A stretch of 64,000 nt of DNA. It comes from Escherichia ruysiae. Lineage in GTDB: Bacteria; Pseudomonadota; Gammaproteobacteria; Enterobacterales; Enterobacteriaceae. Position 1 is the first letter of the stretch. Each line of letters begins with the position of its first letter. Below, one piece after another: positions 43,649 through 52,974 of the stretch. The DNA lies in the NCBI RefSeq assembly GCF_902498915.1, contig NZ_CABVLQ010000001.1. The stretch is one strand, 5' to 3'. Made by a program: the position numbers and the translations under genes. The notes under the pieces were generated by a model. The model did no database searches. It was not told the DNA's origin and saw only the letters and a program-made list of their open reading frames with translations.

Positions 43649-44515
43649 ATGGCAGCAAAGATTATTGACGGTAAAACGATTGCGCAGCAGGTGCGCTCTG
43701 AAGTTGCTCAAAAAGTTCAGGCGCGCGTTGCGGCCGGACTGCGGGCGCCAGGACTGGCCGTTGTGCTGGTGGGTAGCAACCCTGCATCGCAAATTTATGT
43801 CGCAAGCAAACGCAAGGCTTGTGAAGAAGTCGGGTTCGTCTCCCGCTCCTATGACCTCCCGGAAACCACCAGCGAAGCAGAACTGCTTGAGCTTATCGAT
43901 GCGCTGAACGCCGACAACACCATTGACGGCATTCTGGTGCAGTTGCCGCTTCCGGCGGGAATTGACTACATCAAAGTGCTGGAACGTATTCACCCGGACA
44001 AAGACGTGGACGGTTTCCATCCTTATAACGTCGGTCGTCTGTGCCAGCGCGCGCCGCGTCTGCGTCCTTGCACTCCGCGCGGTATCGTCACGCTGCTTGA
44101 GCGTTACAACATTGATACCTTTGGTCTTAATGCTGTGGTGATTGGCGCATCAAATATCGTCGGTCGCCCGATGAGCATGGAACTGCTGCTGGCAGGTTGC
44201 ACCACCACCGTGACTCACCGCTTCACCAAAAATCTGCGTCATCATGTAGAAAACGCCGATCTGTTGATCGTTGCCGTCGGCAAGCCGGGCTTTATTCCAG
44301 GTGACTGGATCAAAGAAGGCGCAATTGTGATTGATGTCGGCATCAACCGTCTGGAAAATGGCAAAGTTGTGGGCGACGTAGTGTTTGAAGAAGCGGCTAA
44401 GCGCGCTTCTTACATTACGCCCGTTCCCGGCGGCGTTGGCCCGATGACGGTTGCCACGCTGATTGAAAACACGCTCCAGGCGTGCGTTGAATATCATGAT
44501 CCACAGGGTGAGTAA
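43649..44515 (+). CDS. folD: Bifunctional methylenetetrahydrofolate dehydrogenase/cyclohydrolase FolD
   Basis: Interconverts 5,10-methylene- and 10-formyl-tetrahydrofolate using NADP, supplying one-carbon units for purines and formyl-methionine. 288 residues as in K-12. The catalytic YVASK (Lys54) and the signatures DGFHPYNVG, GASNIVGRPM and PVPGGVGPMT are all present. It is followed by ybcJ after one base, and so probably co-transcribed. Confidence 0.98.
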   Translation: MAAKIIDGKTIAQQVRSEVAQKVQARVAAGLRAPGLAVVLVGSNPASQIYVASKRKACEEVGFVSRSYDLPETTSEAELLELIDALNADNTIDGILVQLPLPAGIDYIKVLERIHPDKDVDGFHPYNVGRLCQRAPRLRPCTPRGIVTLLERYNIDTFGLNAVVIGASNIVGRPMSMELLLAGCTTTVTHRFTKNLRHHVENADLLIVAVGKPGFIPGDWIKEGAIVIDVGINRLENGKVVGDVVFEEAAKRASYITPVPGGVGPMTVATLIENTLQACVEYHDPQGE

Positions 44516-44516
44516 C

Positions 44517-44729
44517 ATGGCGACATTTTCTTTAGGTAAACATCCGCACGTTGAGCTGTGCGACTTGCTGAAACTGGAAGGCTGGAGCGAAAGCGGCGCG
44601 CAGGCGAAAATCGCGATCGCCGAAGGCCAGGTGAAAGTCGACGGCGCGGTTGAAACACGCAAACGTTGCAAAATCGTCGCCGGTCAGACAGTGAGTTTTG
44701 CAGGGCACAGCGTACAGGTTGTTGCCTGA
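44517..44729 (+). CDS. ybcJ: S4-like RNA-binding protein YbcJ
   Basis: A 70-residue protein with a small S4-type RNA-binding fold, probably acting on rRNA or in ribosome assembly; the exact role is unknown. The ATG at 44517 (MATFSLG) gives the K-12 length; upstream in-frame starts lie inside folD. The S4 core is visible (LLKLEGWSESGAQAKIAIAE, GQVKVDG). One base separates it from the folD stop. Confidence 0.93.
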   Translation: MATFSLGKHPHVELCDLLKLEGWSESGAQAKIAIAEGQVKVDGAVETRKRCKIVAGQTVSFAGHSVQVVA

Positions 44730-44837
44730 TCCCACTTCGGCCTGCCGGTATGCAGGCCGATTCTCTTTTCAGACCTTTGCCCTCTTCGTCGCTTTCATCC
44801 ATGCTGATAGCGTCGACATTTTGCCGAAGCGATCATC

Positions 44838-45359
44838 ATGCCAACCGTTATTACTCACGCCGCCGTTCCCCTTTGTATTGGTTTAGGTCTGGGATCGAAA
44901 ATCATCCCTCCGCGTCTGTTATTTGCCGGAATCGTCCTGGCGATGCTGCCAGACGCCGACGTATTGTCGTTTAAATTTGGCGTTGCTTACGGCAATGTCT
45001 TTGGTCATCGCGGGTTTACCCATTCGCTGGTGTTTGCGTTTGTTGTCCCGTTACTATGCGTACTTATTGGTCGACGATGGTTCAGGGCTGGGCTGATTCG
45101 CTGCTGGCTGTTTTTAACCGTCTCGTTGCTATCGCACAGCTTGCTGGATTCGGTAACCACTGGCGGTAAAGGCGTTGGCTGGCTGTGGCCGTGGTCAGAG
45201 GAACGCTTTTTCGCTCCCTGGCAGGTGATTAAAGTTGCACCGTTCGCGTTGTCTCGTTACACCACGCCATACGGGCATCAGGTGATTATTTCTGAACTGA
45301 TGTGGGTATGGTTGCCGGGAATGGTGCTGATGGGAATGCTGTGGTGGCGCAGGCGATAA
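44838..45359 (+). CDS. ybcI: Membrane metal-dependent hydrolase family protein YbcI
   Basis: Inner-membrane protein of 173 residues of the YdjM/YbcI family (DUF457), K-12 length. Conserved His/Asp motifs of this family (THAAVPL, PDADVLSF, HRGFTHSLVFA, SHSLLDSVTTGG) suggest a membrane-embedded metal hydrolase; the substrate is unknown. Three or four helices are predicted. It is convergent with cysS and separated from it by a hairpin. Confidence 0.93.
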   Translation: MPTVITHAAVPLCIGLGLGSKIIPPRLLFAGIVLAMLPDADVLSFKFGVAYGNVFGHRGFTHSLVFAFVVPLLCVLIGRRWFRAGLIRCWLFLTVSLLSHSLLDSVTTGGKGVGWLWPWSEERFFAPWQVIKVAPFALSRYTTPYGHQVIISELMWVWLPGMVLMGMLWWRRR

Positions 45360-45383
45360 CCGGATGCGAGAACTCGCATCCGG
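45360..45383. terminator. Hairpin between convergent ybcI and cysS
   Basis: CCGGATGCGAG-AA-CTCGCATCCGG is a perfect 11-base inverted repeat directly after the ybcI stop and 11 bases from the cysS stop. It resembles a single REP arm. There is no T-run, so it more likely serves mRNA stability or shared 3'-end formation. Confidence 0.6.
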
Positions 45384-45394
45384 CAATAGAGTAA

Positions 45395-46780
45395 TTACTT
45401 ACGACGCCAGGTGGTTCCTTGCGGACCATCTTCCAGCACGATCCCCATCTCGTTAAGACGGTCACGCGCCGCATCTGCTGCCGCCCAGTCTTTCGCTTTA
45501 CGGGCATCCAGACGTTGTTGAATTAACGCTTCAATCTCTGCCACTTCGCTGTCGTCTGCCTGCGCGCCGCTTTGCAGGAACGCTTCTGGTTCCTGCTCCA
45601 GCAGACCCAGCACGGCAGAGAGTTTACGCAGGTGAGACGCCATTGCGTTCGCCGCTGCCATATCTTCTGCTTTCAGGCGGTTCACTTCACGCGCCATATC
45701 AAACAGCACGGAATAGGCTTCCGGGGTGTTGAAATCGTCGTCCATCGCCTCAATAAAGCGCGCTTCAAACGCTTCGCCACCGGCAGGTGCAACGGTTTTG
45801 TCTGTGCCGCGCAGCGCGGTATAGAGACGCTCCAGCGCCGCACGCGCCTGCTTCAGGTTCTCTTCGCTGTAGTTCAACTGGCTGCGATAGTGACCGGACA
45901 TTAAGAAGTAACGCACGGTTTCAGCGTCGTAGTATTTCAGCACATCGCGCACGGTAAAGAAGTTACCCAGCGATTTGGACATCTTCTCGCGGTCAACCAT
46001 CACCATGCCGGAGTGCATCCAGTAGTTTACATACTGACCATCATGCGCACAGGTGGACTGGGCAATTTCGTTCTCGTGGTGCGGGAACATCAGGTCAGAA
46101 CCGCCGCCATGGATATCAAAGTGGTTACCCAACTGTTTGCAGTTCATTGCTGAACACTCAATGTGCCAGCCTGGACGACCCGCGCCCCACGGAGACGGCC
46201 AGCTTGGTTCGCCCTCTTTAGACATCTTCCACAGAACGAAGTCCATCGGGTTGCGTTTGTCGTCGACCACGTCAACGCGCGCGCCTGCCTGCAGCTGGTC
46301 AAGATCCTGACGCGACAGCACGCCATAAGTCGGATCGGTCGGTACGTCGAACATCACGTCGCCGTTATCCGCTACATAAGCGTGACCTTTGGCGATCAGT
46401 TGTTCAGTGAGTTCAATAATTTCTGCGATATGGTGCGTCGCGCGCGGCTCCATATCCGGGCGCAGAATGTTCAAAGCATCAAAATCTTTGTGCATTTCGG
46501 CGATCATGCGATCCACCAGCGCCACAAAGCTTTCACCATTTTCATTGGCGCGTTTGATGATTTTGTCGTCGATATCGGTAATGTTGCGCACATACTTCAG
46601 CTTATAGCCGAGGAAACGCAGATAGCGCGCAACCACGTCAAAGGCAACAAAGGTACGCCCGTGACCGATATGACAGAGATCGTAAACGGTGATTCCACAC
46701 ACGTACATGCCGACTTCCCCGGCGTGAATAGGCTTAAATTCCTCTTTTTGGCGTGTCAGAGTATTGAAGATTTTTAGCAT
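45395..46780 (-). CDS. cysS: Cysteinyl-tRNA synthetase CysS
   Basis: Class I aminoacyl-tRNA synthetase charging tRNA-Cys, 461 residues, K-12 length. The HIGH motif (CHIGHGRT) and KMSKS motif ([11 protein letters not shown]) are present, as are the zinc ligands (the N-terminal VCGITVYD cysteine, the IECSAM cysteine, and the [15 protein letters not shown] histidine and glutamate). It is essential and monomeric. Divergent from ppiB with a 173-base promoter gap. Confidence 0.98.
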
Positions 46781-46953
46781 CGAAGATTCCGTTTAGACAT
46801 GTGTGGGTAATTGAGTTGCGTATAATACCCATATTTCCCGCGCGATTCAGCATACATTGCGAGATGATCCGATCGTGCGGTTATGCTATAACACCACCCT
46901 ATATATGACCCGAACCGGGTTGAAGCACCAATCAAACGGAACAGGATGCAAAA

Positions 46954-47448
46954 ATGGTTACTTTCCACACCAATCACGGCGATATTGTCATCAAAACTTT
47001 TGACGATAAAGCACCTGAAACAGTTAAAAACTTCCTGGACTACTGCCGCGAAGGTTTTTACAACAACACCATTTTCCACCGTGTTATCAACGGTTTTATG
47101 ATTCAGGGCGGCGGTTTTGAACCGGGCATGAAACAAAAAGCCACCAAAGAACCGATCAAAAACGAAGCCAACAACGGTCTGAAAAATACCCGTGGTACGC
47201 TGGCAATGGCTCGTACTCAGGCTCCGCACTCTGCAACTGCACAGTTCTTCATCAACGTGGTTGATAACGACTTCCTGAACTTCTCTGGCGAAAGCCTGCA
47301 AGGTTGGGGCTACTGCGTGTTTGCTGAAGTGGTTGAAGGCATGGACGTGGTAGACAAAATCAAAGGTGTTGCAACCGGTCGTAGCGGTATGCACCAGGAC
47401 GTGCCAAAAGAAGACGTTATCATTGAAAGCGTGACCGTTAGCGAGTAA
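46954..47448 (+). CDS. ppiB: Cytoplasmic peptidyl-prolyl isomerase B (cyclophilin) PpiB
   Basis: Cyclophilin of 164 residues without a signal peptide, which speeds cis-trans isomerisation of prolyl bonds in the cytoplasm. Active-site motifs: FHRVINGFMIQGGGF and TAQFFINVVDN. The ATG has an AGGA ribosome site. lpxH starts two bases after its stop (GTG 47451), so they are coupled. Confidence 0.98.
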   Translation: MVTFHTNHGDIVIKTFDDKAPETVKNFLDYCREGFYNNTIFHRVINGFMIQGGGFEPGMKQKATKEPIKNEANNGLKNTRGTLAMARTQAPHSATAQFFINVVDNDFLNFSGESLQGWGYCVFAEVVEGMDVVDKIKGVATGRSGMHQDVPKEDVIIESVTVSE

Positions 47449-47450
47449 TC

Positions 47451-48173
47451 GTGGCGACACTCTTTATTGCAGATCTTCATCTCTGCGTGGAAGAACCGGC
47501 GATCACCGCCGGTTTTCTGCGTTTTTTAGCGGGGGAAGCCCGCAATGCCGACGCGCTGTATATTCTTGGCGATCTGTTTGAAGCATGGATTGGCGACGAC
47601 GATCCCAACCCACTCCATCGCCAGATGGCGGCAGCAATCAAAGCGGTATCCGATTCCGGCGTTCCCTGTTATTTCATTCATGGCAACCGTGATTTTCTGC
47701 TCGGCAAACGCTTTGCCCGTGAAAGCGGCATGACGTTATTGCCGCAAGAAAAGGTGCTCGAACTTTATGGTCGTCGGGTGCTGATTATGCATGGCGACAC
47801 GCTGTGCACCGATGATGCGGGTTATCAGGCTTTTCGCGCCAAAGTCCACAAACCGTGGCTACAAACGCTATTCCTCGCCCTGCCGTTGTTTGTGCGCAAA
47901 CGCATTGCCGCGCGAATGCGCGCGAACAGTAAAGAAGCCAACAGCAGTAAATCGCTGGCAATTATGGATGTAAACCAAAACGCAGTGGTCAGTGCGATGG
48001 AAAAACATCAGGTGCAATGGCTGATCCACGGGCATACGCATCGCCCGGCGGTGCATGAATTCATCGCCAATCAGCAACCTGCTTTCCGCGTGGTGCTGGG
48101 TGCCTGGCATACCGAAGGTTCGATGGTGAAAGTCACGGCGGATGACGTTGAGCTAATCCATTTCCCGTTTTAA
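47451..48173 (+). CDS. lpxH: UDP-2,3-diacylglucosamine pyrophosphatase LpxH
   Basis: Fourth enzyme of lipid A synthesis; hydrolyses UDP-diacylglucosamine to lipid X and UMP at the inner-membrane surface. 240 residues, starting with GTG two bases after the ppiB stop. It is a calcineurin-type phosphoesterase with metal ligands in IADLHL (Asp8, His10), GDLFEAW, HGNRDF, MHGDTLC and IHGHTHRP. Essential in E. coli. Confidence 0.97.
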   Translation: MATLFIADLHLCVEEPAITAGFLRFLAGEARNADALYILGDLFEAWIGDDDPNPLHRQMAAAIKAVSDSGVPCYFIHGNRDFLLGKRFARESGMTLLPQEKVLELYGRRVLIMHGDTLCTDDAGYQAFRAKVHKPWLQTLFLALPLFVRKRIAARMRANSKEANSSKSLAIMDVNQNAVVSAMEKHQVQWLIHGHTHRPAVHEFIANQQPAFRVVLGAWHTEGSMVKVTADDVELIHFPF

Positions 48174-48202
48174 TAACGCACAAGTTTGCTGATTCCACAG
48201 CC

Positions 48203-48218
48203 ACGCAACCGTTTTCCT
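48203..48218. promoter_or_regulatory. PurR operator of purEK
   Basis: ACGCAACCGTTTTCCT closely matches the PurR consensus ACGCAAACGTTTTCGT and lies 72-87 bases before the purE ATG, where K-12 has its purEK operator. Purines (hypoxanthine or guanine with PurR) should repress the operon. Confidence 0.88.
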
Positions 48219-48289
48219 TGCTCTCTTTCCGTGCTATTCTCTGTGCCCTCTAAAGCCGAGAGTTGTGCACCACAGGAGTTTTAAGACGC

Positions 48290-48799
48290 ATGTCTTCCCG
48301 CAATAATCCGGCGCGTGTCGCCATCGTGATGGGGTCCAAAAGCGACTGGGCTACCATGCAGTTCGCCGCCGAAATCTTCGAAATCCTGAATGTCCCGCAC
48401 CACGTTGAAGTGGTTTCTGCTCACCGCACCCCCGATAAACTGTTCAGCTTTGCCGAAAGCGCCGAAGAGAATGGTTATCAGGTGATTATTGCGGGCGCGG
48501 GCGGCGCGGCGCACCTGCCAGGCATGATTGCCGCCAAAACGCTGGTGCCAGTGCTGGGCGTGCCAGTACAGAGCGCCGCACTGAGCGGTGTCGATAGCCT
48601 CTACTCCATCGTACAAATGCCGCGTGGCATTCCGGTGGGTACGCTGGCGATTGGTAAAGCGGGCGCGGCAAACGCGGCGTTGCTGGCAGCACAAATTCTT
48701 GCGACTCATGATAAAGAACTGCACCAGCGTCTGAATGACTGGCGCAAAGCTCAGACCGACGAAGTGCTGGAAAACCCGGATCCGCGAGGTGCGGCATGA
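48290..48799 (+). CDS. purE: N5-carboxyaminoimidazole ribonucleotide mutase PurE
   Basis: Converts N5-CAIR to CAIR in de novo purine synthesis. The ATG at 48290 (MSSRNNP) gives 169 residues as in K-12 and follows CAGGAG; a start nine codons upstream is rejected. The signature motifs are GSKSDWATM, SAHRTPD and GAGGAAHLPGM. It overlaps purK by four bases (ATGA). Confidence 0.98.
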   Translation: MSSRNNPARVAIVMGSKSDWATMQFAAEIFEILNVPHHVEVVSAHRTPDKLFSFAESAEENGYQVIIAGAGGAAHLPGMIAAKTLVPVLGVPVQSAALSGVDSLYSIVQMPRGIPVGTLAIGKAGAANAALLAAQILATHDKELHQRLNDWRKAQTDEVLENPDPRGAA

Positions 48800-49863
48800 A
48801 ACAGGTTTGCGTGCTCGGTAACGGGCAGTTAGGCCGAATGCTGCGTCAGGCAGGCGAACCGTTAGGCATTGCTGTCTGGCCGGTCGGGCTGGACGCTGAA
48901 CCTGCGGCGGTGCCTTTTCAACAAAGCGTGATTACCGCTGAGATCGAACGCTGGCCGGAAACTGCATTAACCCGCGAGCTGGCGCGCCATCCGGCCTTTG
49001 TGAACCGCGATGTGTTCCCGATTATTGCCGACCGTCTGACTCAGAAGCAACTTTTCGATAAGCTCCACCTGCCGACCGCACCGTGGCAGTTACTTGCCGC
49101 TCGCAGCGAGTGGCCTGCGGTGTTTGATCGTTTAGGTGAGCTGGCGATTGTTAAGCGTCGCACTGGTGGCTATGACGGTCGCGGTCAATGGCGTTTACGC
49201 GCCGATGAAACCGAACAGTTACCGGCAGAGTGTTACGGCGAATGTATTGTCGAGCAGGGCATTAACTTCTCTGGCGAAGTGTCGCTGGTTGGCGCGCGCG
49301 GCTTTGATGGCAGCACGGTGTTTTATCCGCTGACGCATAACCTGCATCAGGACGGTATTTTGCGCACCAGCGTCGCTTTCCCGCAGGCCAATGCACAGCA
49401 ACAGGCGCAAGCCGAAGAGATGCTGTCGGCGATTATGCAGGAGCTGGGCTATGTGGGCGTGATGGCGATGGAGTGTTTTGTCACCCCGCAAGGTCTGCTG
49501 ATCAACGAACTGGCTCCGCGTGTGCATAACAGTGGTCACTGGACGCAAAACGGCGCCAGCATCAGCCAGTTTGAGCTGCACCTGCGAGCGATTACCGATC
49601 TGCCGTTACCGCAACCGGTAGTGAATAGTCCGTCGGTGATGATCAACCTGATTGGTAGCGATGTGAATTATGACTGGCTGAAACTGCCGCTGGTGCACCT
49701 GCACTGGTACGACAAAGAAGTCCGTCCGGGGCGTAAAGTGGGGCATCTGAATTTGACCGACAGCGATACATCGCGTCTGACCGCGACGCTGGAAGCCTTA
49801 ATCCCGCTGCTGCCGCCGGAGTATGCCAGCGGCGTGATTTGGGCGCAGAATAAATTCAGTTAA
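48796..49863 (+). CDS. purK: N5-carboxyaminoimidazole ribonucleotide synthase PurK
   Basis: ATP-grasp enzyme making N5-CAIR from AIR, bicarbonate and ATP; 355 residues as in K-12. Visible: the N-terminal GNGQLGRML, the ATP-grasp lysine region (IVKRRTGGYDGRGQW), and the metal-binding INELAPRVHNSGHWT. It is coupled to purE, and the transcript end is protected by a BIME 18 bases after the stop. Confidence 0.98.
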   Translation: MKQVCVLGNGQLGRMLRQAGEPLGIAVWPVGLDAEPAAVPFQQSVITAEIERWPETALTRELARHPAFVNRDVFPIIADRLTQKQLFDKLHLPTAPWQLLAARSEWPAVFDRLGELAIVKRRTGGYDGRGQWRLRADETEQLPAECYGECIVEQGINFSGEVSLVGARGFDGSTVFYPLTHNLHQDGILRTSVAFPQANAQQQAQAEEMLSAIMQELGYVGVMAMECFVTPQGLLINELAPRVHNSGHWTQNGASISQFELHLRAITDLPLPQPVVNSPSVMINLIGSDVNYDWLKLPLVHLHWYDKEVRPGRKVGHLNLTDSDTSRLTATLEALIPLLPPEYASGVIWAQNKFS

Positions 49864-49880
49864 TCAGGTACTCATTTTCT

Positions 49881-49968
49881 TGCCGGATGCGGCGTGAACG
49901 CCTTATCCAGCCTACCGATCCGGCACCCATTGTAGGCCTGATAAGACGCGTCAAGCGTCGCATCAGGC
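49881..49968. repeat. BIME between purK and ybcF
   Basis: REP at 49881-49914 (TGCCGGATGCGGCGTGAACG onward) faces another at 49931-49968 (TAGGCCTGATAAGACGCGTC onward). It separates the convergent purEK and fdrA-ylbE-ylbF-ybcF transcripts. Confidence 0.9.
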
Positions 49969-49989
49969 ACAAATGTCTACTGCCTACAA

Positions 49990-50883
49990 CTACAGCGAAA
50001 TACAGGTCCCCGCCTCGCCCGCCAGCGTCTCTTCAATCCGCGATAACGCCCCAATCCACGCGGGTTTACCACCGCTTCTGACATAGCCACTCACCGCCGT
50101 TACCTTCGGCCCCATCGAACCATCGGCTTTGGCAAATGGAGCTAACTCATCCGGTGTGGCATGGCGAATGGCACGTTGCTGCGGCGTTCCCCAGTTTTCA
50201 TATACCGCATCAGCATCGGTGAGGATCACCAGTCCATCGGCATTAATCTGCTCGGCGAGCAACGCAGCGGCGAGATCTTTATCAATCACCGCTTCACTCC
50301 CAGCCCCGTCTTCCGTCACAGGCACACCACCGCCGCCACTGCAAATCACCACATGCCCCTCTTTGAGCAACAACTCGATGGCTTCGCTGTCGAGAATTTT
50401 ACGCGGTTGCGGAGACGCCACCACCCGGCGCAAATATTTACCATCACGTTTCATATGCCAGCCGTAAGCCGCTTCCAGTGCCTCTTGTTCTTCTGGCTGA
50501 TAAACCGGACCAATAAACTTCTCTGGCTGCAAAAACGCCGGATCATCCGGCGAAACCTCAATGCGCGTCAGCACCGTCGTGACAGGCGGCATCTGCGGCT
50601 GTGCGCTCAAACTCTGCGCCAGCATATAGCCAATCATCCCCTGGCTTTCCGCCACCAGCACATCCAGCGGATACGGTTCTACCTCTTTCCACGCCAGATT
50701 CTGTAACGCCAGCAGCCCCACCTGCGGCCCGTTGCCGTGAACAATCGCCAGCCGATAAGAACGGGCCAGGCGCGCCAGCGCAGGTACAGCACTGGCGATA
50801 TTGCGATATTGATTTTCTGCCGTCAGCGCCTCACCGCGCTGAAGCAAGGCATTGCCCCCAAGAGCTACAACCAGTGTTTTCAT
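49990..50883 (-). CDS. ybcF: Catabolic carbamate kinase YbcF (AllK)
   Basis: ArcC-type carbamate kinase of 297 residues, as in K-12. It converts carbamoyl phosphate plus ADP to ATP, ammonia and CO2, the energy-yielding last step of allantoin fermentation through oxamate. Family motifs: VALGGNALLQ, IVHGNGPQVG, VICSGGGGVPV and TDADAVYENWG. The start overlaps the ylbF stop (ATGA). It completes the fdrA-ylbE-ylbF-ybcF set, recently proposed as allFGHK. Confidence 0.95.
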   Translation of the reverse strand: MKTLVVALGGNALLQRGEALTAENQYRNIASAVPALARLARSYRLAIVHGNGPQVGLLALQNLAWKEVEPYPLDVLVAESQGMIGYMLAQSLSAQPQMPPVTTVLTRIEVSPDDPAFLQPEKFIGPVYQPEEQEALEAAYGWHMKRDGKYLRRVVASPQPRKILDSEAIELLLKEGHVVICSGGGGVPVTEDGAGSEAVIDKDLAAALLAEQINADGLVILTDADAVYENWGTPQQRAIRHATPDELAPFAKADGSMGPKVTAVSGYVRSGGKPAWIGALSRIEETLAGEAGTCISL

Positions 50884-51695
50884 GGTTTTCCTTGTAATAA
50901 TTGTTGGCCAAGCCAGAACCCCAGCAGCGTATCTGCCCCTGACGTATGCCCCAGCGCCAGCAGCGAATCAATCGCAACAGCGGTACGTTTCGGGCAACTC
51001 AGAGCATGAACAAAGTGCAGGAGTGGCGAGGCGAAATATCCTTGCGCGGCATAACGTAAATAACTGACGCTCACCGCTGTGGTAACGAGTTGAAGATTGT
51101 CGGAACAGGCAAAAAACGGGCGACCGGAGCGCGCATCTAAAGCGCCATAATACCAGGCCGCCAGCAGCATTCCCGTCAGCGTGTCATCATGACTTGGCGT
51201 TAATCCGGGGCCTTTACCCAGCCAGTGCCGCCAGTCGGTCTTAACGCCATTGAGCGCGGCCTGAAAACAGTGACGAAACTGGCGTAATTCAGCGGGCAGC
51301 GGATCGCTTGCCGCCAACGCCAGTGGCCCGAAAAGCCCGGTTTCCTCCGCGCGTTGCATCCATGCTGCTGCAAGCGGTTGAGGATGTGCAGGCGGCGTAA
51401 TACGCAGCAAACAATAACGCTGTGGCTGTTTAACCGTGAAACGTCCAAGGCGAATCCCTTGAGCCACAACCTGTGGTCGTTCATTGCCGCATAATCCACC
51501 GCATAACGCATCGAATTGCTCGCGGCGAAGCACCCATCCTCCGGGGCCGAAACCACTACCCTGACGATGCAGCGTTAACAGTTCGCCGCTTTCCGTCATC
51601 AGGTTAATCGCCCGTCGCCACACTCCCGCTAACCGCCAGGACTGGCGATAATTCGGTGCGCTACGGCTGGCAAGCAGAGGATGGATGATCGTCAT
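50880..51695 (-). CDS. ylbF: Oxamate carbamoyltransferase subunit YlbF (AllH)
   Basis: DUF2877 protein of 271 residues. The ATG at 51695 (MTIIHPL) is chosen over a start 31 codons upstream because it matches K-12 and sits ten bases after ylbE. The family core is visible (GKGPGLTPSHDDTLTGML). With FdrA and YlbE it is reported to form the oxamate carbamoyltransferase that splits oxalurate to oxamate and carbamoyl phosphate. Its end overlaps ybcF. Confidence 0.92.
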   Translation of the reverse strand: MTIIHPLLASRSAPNYRQSWRLAGVWRRAINLMTESGELLTLHRQGSGFGPGGWVLRREQFDALCGGLCGNERPQVVAQGIRLGRFTVKQPQRYCLLRITPPAHPQPLAAAWMQRAEETGLFGPLALAASDPLPAELRQFRHCFQAALNGVKTDWRHWLGKGPGLTPSHDDTLTGMLLAAWYYGALDARSGRPFFACSDNLQLVTTAVSVSYLRYAAQGYFASPLLHFVHALSCPKRTAVAIDSLLALGHTSGADTLLGFWLGQQLLQGKP

Positions 51696-51705
51696 TGCGC
51701 GTTCC

Positions 51706-52965
51706 TCAACCAATCCCCATGCTTTCAGCCAGTGCTTCCAGCGCCTGTTCAAAGCACGCCAGCGGCGCCCGCACAGTGCCTGCACCAATCTGCCCGATAC
51801 CCGCCTCTTTATGGGCGATACCAGTATTGATGAGCGGCGTAATGCCGGTTTCTACCACGCGACGAATATCCAGCCCCAGGCACGCGCCCTGGAAATCCCA
51901 GCCGGGGATCTGCAACTGCATATTGCGTTCAAGGAAGATTTCCGCCATCTCTTCAGAAACCGTTCTGGCAGCTTCCATACCACCTGCACCGACGAAGCGC
52001 GTTACGCCAGGTGCTGCGATCATTGCGGCTCCGCCAATACCAAAGGTTTCGGTAATCGCGCTATCGCCCATATCCGGGTTTGCCTGCTCCTGCGAGAAGC
52101 CGGTGAAAAACAGACCTTGCGGAGTGTTTACAGGCGCAGTAAACCAGCGTTCGCCCAACCCGCTTACCCGAATCCCGAACATGTTGCCGTTGCGGGTCAT
52201 TGCCGTGACGATGCTGCCCGCGCGGATCATCGCACCTGCATCCATCGCCGCCTTGCAATAGGCCATCGCGAGGTTGAGGAAGAACTGATCGGTCACGCTG
52301 AGGAAATCCATCACTTCGGCGATGTGCTGTTTATCATGATCGAGGCGGGCAATTTGTGGGGCCAGCGCACGCATTAACAATGCTGAGGAAGCAATATTGC
52401 GCTGATGGAACTCATCGCCCATCGTAATGCCCTGCGCCATCATCGCGGTGAGATCGATACCGCGCTCCATGCGCCCCAGCGCGGCGCTTAATACCGGCAT
52501 TAACACGTCGCGCATCCAGCGGTGACGGGTCAGAACATCTTCGCCGTAAGCGCCAAAACGCATCACTTTACCGATACCTTCATTCAGGTTGCAGTACGCC
52601 CGGTTGCCGTCGGTCACGTTCTCGACCACCAGCATCGGCATACTGGCAGAAGTAATGCCGCCCATTGGCCCGACGGCATTCACATGGTGACAAGGAATGA
52701 AGTTCACTTCCCCTTGTTCAAGCATTGCCAGCGCCTGCGCTTCATCTTTCGCCCAGCCTTCGAACAGACATGCGCCCACGCACGCCCCTCTCATGGGGCC
52801 GGTCATCTCCTGCCAACGCATCGGCGGCCCGGCGTGAAGCAGTGTTTTGCCCTGATTCAATTCGCTAATGAGTAAAGACGCCGGTTGCACATCCAGCCAG
52901 TGTGGACGAGCGCGACGAATTTGTTCGATAACCGCAGCATTGGCTTGCGCCACTGATGTAAACAT
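51706..52965 (-). CDS. ylbE: Oxamate carbamoyltransferase subunit YlbE (AllG), intact
   Basis: DUF1116 protein of 419 residues in one uninterrupted frame; older K-12 annotations show ylbE as split, so the intact frame here is worth recording. It is reported to be part of the FdrA-YlbE-YlbF oxamate carbamoyltransferase. Conserved-looking segments: MRGACVGACLFEGWA, NAVGPMGGITSASMP and GGAAMIAAPGVTRFVG. It lies nine bases after fdrA and is clearly co-translated with it. Confidence 0.92.
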   Translation of the reverse strand: MFTSVAQANAAVIEQIRRARPHWLDVQPASLLISELNQGKTLLHAGPPMRWQEMTGPMRGACVGACLFEGWAKDEAQALAMLEQGEVNFIPCHHVNAVGPMGGITSASMPMLVVENVTDGNRAYCNLNEGIGKVMRFGAYGEDVLTRHRWMRDVLMPVLSAALGRMERGIDLTAMMAQGITMGDEFHQRNIASSALLMRALAPQIARLDHDKQHIAEVMDFLSVTDQFFLNLAMAYCKAAMDAGAMIRAGSIVTAMTRNGNMFGIRVSGLGERWFTAPVNTPQGLFFTGFSQEQANPDMGDSAITETFGIGGAAMIAAPGVTRFVGAGGMEAARTVSEEMAEIFLERNMQLQIPGWDFQGACLGLDIRRVVETGITPLINTGIAHKEAGIGQIGAGTVRAPLACFEQALEALAESMGIG

Positions 52966-52974
52966 GGGAACCCC